From Stomoxys calcitrans (Eukaryota; Arthropoda; Insecta; Diptera; Muscidae): 64,000 nt of DNA. Position numbers and translations under genes: made by a program. Shown in pieces: positions 54,545 to 64,000 of this stretch (position 1 is its first letter; every line of letters begins with the position of its first letter). The stretch is taken from positions 49,397,781 through 49,461,780 of the forward strand of contig NC_081552.1 in assembly GCF_963082655.1 (NCBI RefSeq). The letters are read 5' to 3'. The notes beneath the pieces were generated by a model that did no database searches, had not been told where the DNA came from, and saw nothing but the letters and a program-made list of their open reading frames with translations.

Positions 54545-55375
54545 AACCCTATCTCTACATTTTTGTAATCTACTGCCGAATACTTTTCAATTGAGTCCCA
54601 TATTGATAGGAACGTCGAATATATCTATTTAGAGGAGTTTTGGGATTGGGGCGGCTCGCTAGGTACTTGGACCCAAATTTTAATACGGTATTCGTGTCCT
54701 AGGTATTGGAGACAATAGCTTTCACTTGATACCCATATTGTGTCTATCGGTTCACTTTTGGTTTTAGGTAGCGTTTTTGTAGTAATGGGAAGGGTCCGCC
54801 ACCATCCGATATCTAAAAAACTTTCACAATCTGTGAAAACTTTAAGACATTAGGTTCATCCGTTTTTTATTCTACGGAACAAACAAACAAACCGAGTCGC
54901 AAACAGTCATGATGGGTCATATGCCCATTTGGATCGTTTTTGGGAAATGGGGTGACCCCCAAAAATTTGGTCTGATTTTGTATGCCAGATTCGTAATCTA
55001 CACCCGAAAACCTTTCATTTGAACCCCATTTATCTGCTTTTACATGTTTTTGGGTTAGTTTGACTTCCTTAGGTACTTGGACCCAATTTTTAATACCATA
55101 TTCGTATTTTACTCTTCAACACCTCTCATTTGATATCCATATTGTCCTTATCGGTGCACTTTTGCCTTTGGGTATTGTTGTTTTAGGGTAACGGGTCAGG
55201 GTCCGCCCCCTTCCTATGTTAACAAATTATAAAGCCTATTTCTTCTTCCTGACCATATTCGAAATCTACTCCCGAATACCTTTCATTAGAGTCCCATGTT
55301 GTGAAGTTAACAAACCCACAAACAAATAATCAAACAAACAAACGTACAAACAAACAAACAAACAAACACAAATTC
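54545..55375 (+). mobile_element. Family C dispersed repeats with (CAAA)n tail
   Basis: Diverged modules (caattgagtcccatattgat, gtcccatgttgtgaagtta). A tail of caaacaaacaaacaaacaa lies at about 55320-55370, ending in cacaaattcatttt; a second, shorter tail is at 54868-54885, so two joined copies are likely. Confidence 0.7.
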
Positions 55376-55830
55376 ATTTTGTGAAAATTTTATTTCTTTA
55401 CAATTTTTTTTAGAATTTTATTAAATGTGTATTTTAAGAAAATGTTTCCCTATTAAAGAAAATTTTGTCAAAATTTTGTTTCTAAAGAAAATTTTGTCAA
55501 AATTTTGTTTCTAAAAAAAATTTTTGTTAAAATTTTGTTTCTAAAGAAAATTTTGTCAAAATCTTGTCTATATAGAAAATTTTGTTAACATTTAACTTTT
55601 AAAGAAATTTTATTTTTTTTTTAATTTTTTTTAAGAAATTTTTTGCATAATTTTATTTCTAAAGAAAATGTTGGCAAAATTGTATTCGTATGGAAATTTT
55701 TTTTTAAATAAAATTTTTATTTCATCAAATAGTTTTCCAAAACTACATACTTATAGAAAATGCAAAAAAAAAATAAATAAATTTTTATGAAAATTTTGGG
55801 AAATAAATTTCCTTCAATATTTGACTGCTC
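55376..55830. repeat. 29-bp AT-rich tandem repeat block
   Basis: Near-regular units of ctaaagaaaattttgtcaaa plus attttgttt at 55460-55570, decaying to both sides. A variant of the 28-bp family seen elsewhere. Confidence 0.8.
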
Positions 55831-57348
55831 TGTTCCAAATCCTGTTTTTGCATTACAACACGCATCCCCTTGTTTAAGGTATTCTCTGTGTTCTTCATTT
55901 TGTCCCCTTTCATGGGTATTGCGTTAATTTATTTTACATTTGTCAGTTATAAATATTAACATTTCATTTCATTTGTTTTCCTTTTCTACACGCCATGTTC
56001 AGCCAACAAGCAAAGGACCATTCTTGAGGGTAACTTTGTTTATGTGTTAATGTCATATTGTCATTGCATACTTTTAGGGAGGTGGGTGTGGCTGTAACAC
56101 TGTGAGAGGAATTACAGCCGTAAGCATGTGTTTAGTTGCGAGTGTGCACTGCATATGTTGCTTTGGGGAAAGAAGGGGTGGAGGGCGAATTGTAATGGTG
56201 TCTACCATGCACCATGCAACGCTTTGCATTACCATCTCTTATTCACCGAAAAGGAGTGTAAGTAATTTAAGGTAAATTAACCTAAGAAGGTTTATTTGAA
56301 ATTAAATCCAATATGGAGAGGATAATTAAAAGTGCATTGGCATCATGAGCATGTGTGGCTACCATGTGAATAGTTACGGCAATTGTTGAATAGAAGGCAC
56401 CAAGGCAGGCAGGCTGGCAGTCACATAACTTTATTACATTTCAAAAGCTGAAAGCTGTGTATGGGTTTTGTACTTCGGGGGAATAAGTTGTGCCTGACTG
56501 ACATCATAGATCATTATCTAAATTAGCAAAATGGGCTCATCCTGTCCACAGGAGTTCAATTACTCACATTGCATATAGCAAGGCAGTTAAAGGAGTGGAA
56601 TATTACAAGGTTCGCAAGGAAATGCCAAACTGACCTAAGAAAATAAATTGAAACATTGGTCTATATATTGGTTAGATTGGGAAAGCACCAAGCGAACGAA
56701 TAACATAGCAATTTTTGCTGAAAATGGATATATATACAAAATTTTGTTAAAATGTCGACTTTTGTCAGATATCGTAAAAACTTTAGTTTTAAGAGAATAT
56801 TTCGTCAACTTTTGTCATGAATTAATTTTTTAAAAAGTAGTTTTTATTATAATTTTTTCAAAATTTCATGCAAATATTTTTTTTCTAATTTCATCCAAAT
56901 AAATTTCTGTCTTTTTCAAGTTTTTTGTCCGTTAGGGCAAAGATCATTAAATTTTAAAAATTTTTGTTTGTTTCTCTTTCGAGACGAGCTCAATGATCGG
57001 AGAATGCCTTTGCAAATAGAAAAGGAAAGCCAGAGATATCAACACACACCAACCAATATTAGACGCGTTTTGTCTTTGGTTAAAAGATTTTCTATCATAT
57101 TAGGTGTGAGGGCGTGTGAGTTAGTACGTTGAATTTGAATCGGATTTAATTGCGAAAACGCCTTTATGGTACAATTACCAAATTAACCACGCTCGACAAC
57201 CCTGTCTATTAGCTGTACTTTGCCTCAATGCATGCGTCTTTTTGTAATGACAGACTTGTTTTCTGTGACAATTACTCATGATTCAACCAATATTAGACGC
57301 GTTCTGGAAACCTTTTAGAGGAATGTTGCATTTGTTAGTTGTTATATT
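55831..57348. other. Single-copy-looking DNA, no gene recognised
   Basis: Mixed composition. The phrase accaatattagacgcgtt occurs twice (57050-57068, 57286-57303), a small local duplication. No open frame above 61 codons and no repeat family except AT-rich debris at about 56730-56960. Probably intron or intergenic. Confidence 0.5.
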
Positions 57349-57349
57349 A

Positions 57350-58318
57350 AACAAGTAAGAGCGTGCTAAGTTCGGGCGGGCCGAATCTTATATACACTCC
57401 ACAATGGATCGCATTTGTCGAGTTCTTTTCTCGGTATCTCTTCATAGGCAAAAAAGGATATAAGAAAAGATTTGCTCTGCTATAAGAGCGATATAAAGAT
57501 ATGGTCCGGTTCGGACCACAATTAAATTATATGTTGGAGACCTGTGTAAAATGTCAGCCAATTCGAATAAGAATTGCGCTCTTTGGGGGCTCAAGAAGTA
57601 AAATAGAGAGAACGATTTATATGGGAGCTGTATCGGGCCTTAGACCGATTCAGACCATAATAAACACGTATGTTGATGGTCATGAGAGGATCCGTCGTAC
57701 AAAATTTCGGGCAAATCGGATAATAATTGCGACCTCTAGAGGCTCAAGAAGTCAAGACCCAAGATCGGTTTATATGGCAGCTATATTAGGTTATGTACCG
57801 AGTTGAACCTTATTTGACACAGTTGTTGGATATCATAACAAAACACGTAGTGCAAAATCTTATTCCAATCGGATAAGAATTGCGCCCTTTAGAGGCTCAA
57901 GAAGTCAAGACCCCAGATCGGTTTATATGACAGCTATATCAGGTTAAGAGCCGATTTGAACCATACTTGGCACAGTTGTTGGATATCATAACAAAACACG
58001 TAGTGCAAAATTTTATTCCAATCAGATAAGAATTGCGCACTCCAGAGGCTCAAAAATTCAAGACCAAGATCGGTTTATATGGCAGCTATATCAGGTTATG
58101 AACCGATTTAAACCATACTTAACACAGTTGTTGGATATCATAACAAAACACGTGGTGCAAAATTTCATTCCAATCGGATAAGAATTGCGCACTCCAGAGG
58201 CTTAAGAAATCAAGACCCCAGATCGGTTTTTATTGCAGCTATATCAGGTTATGAACCGATTTACACCATACTTGACACAGTTGTTGGAAGTGATACCAAA
58301 ACACCACCACCAAATAAA
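57350..58318 (-). mobile_element. HINE-like subfamily B element, core end missing
   Basis: Start acaagtaagagcgtgctaag, hairpin about 57369-57386 with one mismatch (ttcgggcgggccgaa), five units at 153-bp spacing. It breaks off at gataccaaaacaccaccacc before the (GTCY)n and core. Confidence 0.87.
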
Positions 58319-58446
58319 TTCTAGGACACAAAGTATAATGTTATATTAGTAATCTGCTCCCAAACACCTTTCATTTGAGCCTCATATAGCTATGATCCAA
58401 TAAAATTCCCATTGGTGGGATTTATGATAATGGTGTGACCCCTAAT
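58319..58446. mobile_element. Short family C fragment
   Basis: One module (tcccaaacacctttcatttg, agcctcatatagctatgatc). Confidence 0.6.
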
Positions 58447-58615
58447 TAGGTTAGGTTAGGTAAGAGTGACAGTCCTTTACAGACTCACTTAGACAATTTT
58501 AAGTCCATTGTGATACCACAATAGCGACAGACCAAGGCTTCTGGCGGGAATCGAACCCACGACCCCGGCAATCTGGTAATCCAAGCACGCTACCATTTCG
58601 GCTACCGGAGCGCCC
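58447..58615 (-). mobile_element. tRNA-derived SINE 2 with (CCTAA)n tail
   Basis: On the minus strand: gggcgctccggtagccgaaa with an A box about 58604-58590, B box GGGTTCGATTCCC (58558-58546), a short unrelated part and the end cactcttacctaacctaacc. It is not a working tRNA because the acceptor arm does not close after the B box. A different family from SINE 1. Confidence 0.88.
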
Positions 58616-58896
58616 ATTCCCTTTGTAACATCTCGAAATATTGGTCTTAGACCTCTTAAAGTATATATGTTCTTGATCGTTTCGAAGTTTTGAGTCGATC
58701 TAGCCATGTCCGTCCGTCGAAAGCGTAAAGCCAGCCGCCTGAAATTTTGCAACAGATACAAAATATTTATGTGGGTCATTGAGGATTGCAAATGGGCCCT
58801 AACGGTTCAGATTTAGATATAGCTCCCGATATGACTTCCTGAGCCTCTGGAAGCCGCAATTTTGTTCGATTTGTCTGAAATTTTGCATTTAGTGTT
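58616..58896 (+). mobile_element. HINE-like subfamily B element, first part (split by RTE)
   Basis: Subterminal attccctttgtaacatctcg, core and short (GTCY)n about 58660-58720, then B units up to gcatttagtgtt. It continues at 60450 and ends with the hairpin piece at 62108-62152. Confidence 0.85.
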
Positions 58897-60449
58897 TTGA
58901 CCAAGGATATTTTCTACGAGCGCTTAGAGAAAGAATATGACCGCTGCACCGTCAATGATATTAAAATCGCTCTGGAAGATTTTTATCCGAAGATAGGGAA
59001 GGAAGACATCTTTGGTCCAACAGTCGGAAAGTTTAGCCTCCACGAGATAACGTCCGGTAGTGGGTTGAGGCCGATATATTTTGCAGCCCTATGATTTTAA
59101 CCTCAGCATACTATGTCTCGTAAAGGAAACAAGACGGAATGTGCCAACTACAGAGGAATAAGTCTCGTCCTCAGCGCATACAAGATACTCTCGAGCATAC
59201 TGTGTGAAAGATTAAAACCTTAAGTCAACGAGATAATTGGGCCCCATCAATGCGGCTTTAGACCTGGTAAATCCACCCTTGATCAGATATTCACATTGCG
59301 CCAAATCCTGGAAAAGACCTGAGAAGGACAAATCAACACCTCAATCAACACTTTGTTGACTACAAATCCGATTTCGATACTTCTTTACGTTCAAAAATTT
59401 TTCAAGCCATGTCTGAGTTTGGTATCCCTGGAAAATTAATAGAAATCTGCCGGATGACACTTTCTGATACGCGTTCCTCAGTAAGAATGGGAAAGAATCT
59501 CTTCGGATCGTTCAATATCAAACGAGGTTTCAGGTTTAATATCCTGCTGGAGAGGATTATACGAGATGCAGATGTGAATAGATATGGCACACTAATCACA
59601 AGAGAACACATGCTATTCGCCTATGCCGACGATATCGATATCATAGGTCGGTTATCGGAAGTAGTAACTGCAGCCTTTGAAAGAATCGAAAGAAAGTCAG
59701 TGAAAATGGGTCTGGTAGTAAATGGAGATAAGACGAAATGGATGGTTTCCACTCCCAAAAACCCTTGCACAACGGAGCAGATAAAGAACATGGAGAAAGT
59801 TGGGAACCACAACTTTGAGATAGCCAGTAACTTTATCTACCTCGGCAACGCCGTAACCGAAACGAATGACACCAGTTTTGAGATAAAGCGAAGAATAATA
59901 CTGGCAAACAGATGCTACTTTGGACTAAGTAAGCAGTTTAGAAACATGTCCACCTCTAGACAGGCGAAGACTACACTTTACAAGACACTGATACTACCCG
60001 TGTTGTTATATGGTTCTTAGGCATGGGTAATTGTGAAAGCAGATGAGGCAGTGCTTGGAGTATTTGAGAGAAAGATTCTTCGTAAAATGTATGGACCAGT
60101 TTGCGTTAACGGAGAATATAGGCGACGTATGAACCACGAGCTGTATGAGCTGTATGACGACGATAGCATAGTTACACGCATCAAAATACAATGGTTGCGT
60201 TGGCTAGGTCATGTTGTCAGAATGGATGAAGAAGCTCCAGCAAAGAAGACTTTTGAAGGCAAACACGGTGGTACACCCAAACCGGGAAGACCAATAGCCC
60301 GATGGAAAGATCAAGTTGTGGGAGACACCTCGAAAGTTGGTGTCAGAGATTTTAGAATGAGCGCAGAAGATCGAGGCGCTTGGAATGCTATTCTACGTTC
60401 AGCTAGTTGAAAAAGTGTTCAGTTATAGCCAATAAAGGTAAGTTAAGTA
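58897..60449 (+). pseudogene. RTE-type non-LTR retrotransposon remnant
   Basis: 58897-59093: end of an endonuclease-like domain (VGKFSLHEITSGSGLRPI), where the expected GDFNA motif reads EDFYP. After a large deletion: reverse transcriptase start (TECANYRGISL, about 59140; HQCGFRPGKSTLDQ, about 59250), a frame of 203 codons (59409-60020) with YADD at about 59621-59632, and, after a TAG stop in the same frame, 60033-60410 with GHVVRMDEEAPAKKTFEG and GRPIARWKDQV, the typical RTE C-terminus. The segment with QGD before YADD is deleted in frame. It ends in gtaagttaagtaagt, an RTE-like short-repeat tail. Flanks share AGTGTT (58891-58896, 60450-60455). Not functional. Confidence 0.9.
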
Positions 60450-60793
60450 AGTGTTCTGTTATGACTTTCAACAACTATGCTGAGTAAGGTCCATATCGGT
60501 CTATAACCTGATATAGCTCCCATATAAACCGATCTCCCGATTTGACTTCTTGAGGACTTGAAGGCCGCAATTTTTGTCCGATTTGGCTGAAATAGTAGCA
60601 TTCCATTGTGACAGCCAACAAGTGTGCTTAGTACGGTCCAAATCAGTCTATAATTTAAATAAATCTAGCTCCATATAATCCGGTCTCTCGATTATCCTTC
60701 TTCGGTTCCTAGAAGCTTTAATTTTTGCTGGTTTGGCAGAAGTTTGGTATGTAGAATATAATTATGTCCTCCAACTAAATTTATTTTGAATAC
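60450..60793 (+). mobile_element. HINE-like subfamily B element, second part
   Basis: Continues the unit broken at 58896 (agtgttctgttatgactttc), about two units, to gaatacattttt, where a subfamily A element begins. Confidence 0.85.
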
Positions 60794-62107
60794 ATTTTTT
60801 TATACCTACCACCGAAGGATGGGGGTATATTCATTTTGTCATTCCGTTTGCAACACATCGAAATATCCATTTCCGACCCTATAAAGTATATATATTCTTG
60901 ATCAGCGTAAAAATCTAAGACGATCTAGACCTGTCCGTCCGTCTGTCCGTCTGTCTGTTGAAATCACGCTACAGTCTTTAAAAATAGAGATATTGAGCTG
61001 AAATTTTGCACAGATTCTTTTTTTGTTCATAAGCAGGATAAATTCGAAGATGGGCTATATCGGACTATATCTTGATATAGCCCCCATATAGACCGATCCG
61101 CCGATTTAGGGTCTTAGGCCCATAAAAGCCACATTTATTATCCGATTTTGTTGAAATTTGGGACAGTGAGTTATGTTAGGCCCTTCGACATCCTTCGTCA
61201 ATTTGACTCAGATAGGTCCAGATTTGGATATAGCTGCCATATAGACCGATCCTCCGATTTAGGGTCTTAGGCCCATAAAAGCCACATTTATTATCCGATT
61301 TCGCTGAAATTTGGGACAGTGAGTTGTGTAAGACACGTCGACATCCTTCGTTAATTTGGCACAGATCGGTCCAGATTTGGATATAGCTGCCATAGAGATC
61401 GATCCTCCGATTTATGGTGTAAGGCCCATAAAAGCCACATTCATTATCCGATTTTGCTGGAATTTGGGACAGTGAGTTGTGTTAGGCCCTTTGACATATT
61501 TCTTTAATTTGGTCCAGATCGGTTCGGATTTGGATATAGCTGCCATATAGACCGAATTCTTGATTTATGGTTTTGGCCCCATAAAATGCTCATTTATTGT
61601 CCGATGTCGCCGAAATATGGAACAGTGTGTTTGGTTAGGCTCTTCGACGTCCTTCTTAAATTTTGCCCAGATCGGTACAGATTTGAATATAGCTCCCATA
61701 TAGACCGATCTCTGGATTTAAGGCTAAGGCCCCATAATAGGGGAATATATTGTCCGATTTCGCCGAAATTTGGGACAGTGCTTTGTGTTAGGCTCTGCGA
61801 CATGTTTATGCAACTTGGCCCAAATCGGTCCAGATTTGGATATAGCTGCCATGTAGACCGATATCTCGATTTAAAGTCTTGGCCCCATTAAAGGCGCATT
61901 TATAATGCGATTTCACTGAAATTTGACACAGTGACTTATGTTCGGCTTTTCGACATCCGTGTCGTATACAGTTCAGATCGGTATGAGGTATATGAGTATA
62001 AGGTATGAAATTTTCACCGAATTTTGATGAAAGGTGGTTTATATATATACCCAAAGGTGGTGGGTATCCAAAGTTCGGCCCGGCCGAACTTAACGCCTTT
62101 TTACTTG
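60794..62107 (+). mobile_element. HINE-like subfamily A element, full length, inserted in the subfamily B element
   Basis: Terminus tttttatacctaccaccgaa, core and (GTCY)n about 60885-60960, seven units, subterminal ccaaaggtggtgggtatcca, perfect hairpin 62071-62091, end gcctttttacttg. Confidence 0.93.
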
Positions 62108-62152
62108 TTTTTCCAAGATTCGGCCTGGCCGAACTTATAACTCTTTACTTGT
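62108..62152 (+). mobile_element. Detached hairpin end of the host subfamily B element
   Basis: ttttccaagattcggcctgg, ccgaacttataactctttac, ttgtt: a B-type subterminal phrase and hairpin with the usual end, directly after the end of the inserted subfamily A element. In other B copies this piece follows the last unit. Confidence 0.85.
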
Positions 62153-62206
62153 TGTAGTTGTTGTTGCTACTACATTTTTAGCAGAATCCATGGTGGTGGG
62201 TACTCT

Positions 62207-62385
62207 GCCATGTAAAACTTCTCTCCAAAGAGGTGTCGCATGTTCGGCACGCCGTTCGGAATCGGCTATAAAGAGGAGGCCCCTTATCATTGAGCTTAAA
62301 CTTTAAACGGACTGCACTCATTGGTATGTGAGAAGTTTACTCCTGTTCTTAAGCGGAATGTTCATAGGCAAAAATTTGCATTCTG
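62207..62385 (+). mobile_element. SINE 1 copy, 3' half only
   Basis: Starts ctgccatgtaaaacttctct and runs through aaagaggtgtcgcatgttcg, ggctataaagaggaggcccc, to gttcataggcaaaaatttgc. The tRNA head is absent, so 5' truncated. Confidence 0.88.
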
Positions 62386-62943
62386 ATTTGGCTGACATTT
62401 TTTGCTATGGTGATTTCTATGACATTCAACAGATAAGCCATTTATGATCCGAACCGGCTTAAAAGCTGATACACCTGCCATGTAAACCGATCTTCTGATT
62501 ATACTTCTTGAGCCTCCAGAGGGCGCAATTCTTATTCGATTTTGCACAATGGCTTCTCCTATGGTCTTTAACATACGTGGTCGGTCCAAAATTTTAATAT
62601 AATTATATCGACCTCCCCACTGTCATTCCTATGCACCTAGAGGGTGCAGTTCTTGCACTAAGTATGGCTTGGATCGATCCAAATTATTTCATAAGCTGAT
62701 ATAGCTCCCATATTGATCGCTCTTTCGATTTTAATTCTTAAGCCTCTATAGGCCTACCCCGATATTTTCCACTCTCACTTCTACTAAAGTCTCCATTATT
62801 GAATCCAAGTATGGTCCTAATCGGTTCATAACCTGATGTAGCTCCAAGAACTTGAAGAACTATATCAGAGCTTAACAAATGCTATCCATACTGGAGGGTA
62901 TGCAAGATTCGGCTCGGCGGAACTTAGCACGCTTTTACTTGTT
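62386..62943 (+). mobile_element. HINE-like subfamily B element, core side missing
   Basis: Three units (tgagcctccagagggcgcaa), the hairpin about 62906-62924 with mismatches (gattcggctcggcggaact), end cgcttttacttgtt. Confidence 0.8.
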
Positions 62944-63756
62944 CTCTCCTAATTTAAAAAATTTAAGTGTTTCTATATTTTCCTAGATTATTTGGTTTCT
63001 CTTGGAATTAAATCTGCACTCCTCTTGCTCCCTGTCCCAAGCAATTGCCGCAAACGGACCACAACATTCACACAAGCATATAGCCATAGCCCATATACAT
63101 ATATGTTTGCATCTCTTTGTAGCAATCCCAAACGAAATTAGTATCAATTTTTCCTGGTCAATCAAAGAAGAACAATTTCTTTGACTTATTTCGGTTTCGA
63201 ACTCTTTTTTTTTCTGATTCGGAATATTTGAAATGTATCTTGTGTGAATAAACATTTTGAAAATAAATTAAATTTTTGTAAACAAGATGTGGAGCACAGA
63301 GGCAGGCTGGACAGACGAATGACCACAGACAAACAAAAGACTTGGTCGTTTGTCCAGGTTCTCGGTTGCATTTGAAAATTCAATGTGCAACAAATCATCT
63401 GCAATTACTTTGCCAATAAAAATCAGTTCCATTCTTTAGTTTCGTTTCATTTTTTCTACTCCTGATATGCTTTCACTTGATTTTATTCGTATGGGAAAGG
63501 AGACACAATACGAAAAAGAATTTCAAGCAACTGACAGAGAGATAAAACAAATCACCTAAGGTGATGATAGTTTAAACTGGGTGCTCATTTTTATTAAAAA
63601 AAAAATCAATATATAGAATTTCCCAAAATTGCCTATACAAACATCAAATTCAACAAAATTTTTTATAGCTAAGATTTAAAAAACAAAAGAAATTAAATTT
63701 CATAAAACAAACATTTTTAAAATTTTTATTTTTTTTTAAATTTAAAAAAAAGTGCG
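62944..63756. other. Single-copy-looking and AT-rich DNA
   Basis: No local repeat family until AT-rich debris at 63590-63755. Short opposing frames around 62983-63404 have no recognised motif. Confidence 0.5.
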
Positions 63757-64000
63757 AAGGCCACCGTAGCGCAGAGATTAGCATGTCCGCTTATGACGCT
63801 GAATGCCTGGGTTCGAATCCTGGCGAGACAATCAGAAAAAATGTTCCCCTCCCAATGCTGCCAACATTTGTGAGGTACTATACCATGTAAAACTTCTCAC
63901 CAAAGAGGTGTCGCATTGCGGCACGCCGTTCGAACTCGGCTATAAAAGGGAGGCCCCTTATCATTGAGCTTAAAACTTAAATCGGACTGCACTCATTGAT
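63757..64000 (+). mobile_element. tRNA-derived SINE 1, best-preserved head, cut by the window end
   Basis: ggccaccgtagcgcagagat with an A box about 63767-63778, B box GGGTTCGAATCC at 63809-63820, then the unrelated part (ccaatgctgccaacatttgt, aaagaggtgtcgcattgcgg, ctataaaagggaggcccctt). Both RNA polymerase III boxes look intact. It probably continues some 50-60 bases beyond the window, judged from the copy at 47472. Confidence 0.93.

Noticed and set aside
58530..58615. Possible tRNA gene on the minus strand
   Set aside because: A and B boxes are present, but the acceptor stem does not pair and a SINE-like tail follows, so it is a SINE head.
63757..63830. Possible tRNA gene on the plus strand
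   Set aside because: The same head sequence recurs at 38.7 kb and, truncated, at 47.7 kb, each with a common tRNA-unrelated body: a SINE family.

Overview
The window looks like non-coding, transposon-saturated DNA from a higher fly (Brachycera), most likely a large-genome muscid or other calyptrate. The reasons are dipteran 'mini-me'/DINE-1-type repeats (a conserved core between a (TA)n run and a (GTCY)n run), a gypsy-group errantivirus with an F-type envelope, mariner-type MITEs, tRNA-derived SINEs, and RTE and RNase-H-bearing LINE debris. The species cannot be told from the sequence. I found no convincing host protein-coding gene, rRNA or functional tRNA; the stretches without repeats look intronic or intergenic.

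Layout. 1-26 kb: many copies of mini-me/DINE-1-like elements, called here HINE-like because their architecture fits non-autonomous Helentrons. There are two subfamilies, A (units containing gcccataaaagcc) and B (units containing ggctcaagaagtc), both built from units of almost exactly 153 bp. Between them lie 28-bp AT-rich degenerate tandem repeats, a second dispersed family (C, period about 130 bp, terminus near AGCTGGACAGGGCCCGC), and islands of single-copy DNA at 1.1-2.5, 12-13.2 and 20.5-21.6 kb. 26.27-33.32 kb: one complete, apparently young errantivirus on the minus strand, inserted in a subfamily A element. 33.3-47 kb: the rest of that element, family C and D repeats, a decayed LINE carrying a SINE, and ORF1-like LINE debris. 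47-57 kb: a SINE with a clear target duplication, more HINE-like copies including one with a hairpin end on both sides, and an inverted partner of the 43-kb family C copy. 57-64 kb: a nested stack (subfamily B element broken by an RTE element and by a younger subfamily A element) and three SINEs.

The only genes likely to be functional are gag, pol and env of the errantivirus (26267-33324). It has two identical 332-bp LTRs, a 6-bp target duplication, a primer-binding site matching the 3' end of tRNA-Ser, a purine tract, an A AAT TTT slippery heptamer joining gag to pol, and an envelope ORF with signal peptide, furin-type site and C-terminal membrane anchor. Together these would make a self-sufficient, possibly infectious, insect endogenous retrovirus. 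All other coding sequence is broken transposon remnant, and the many short open frames in the repeats arise from the 153-bp unit, which is divisible by three.
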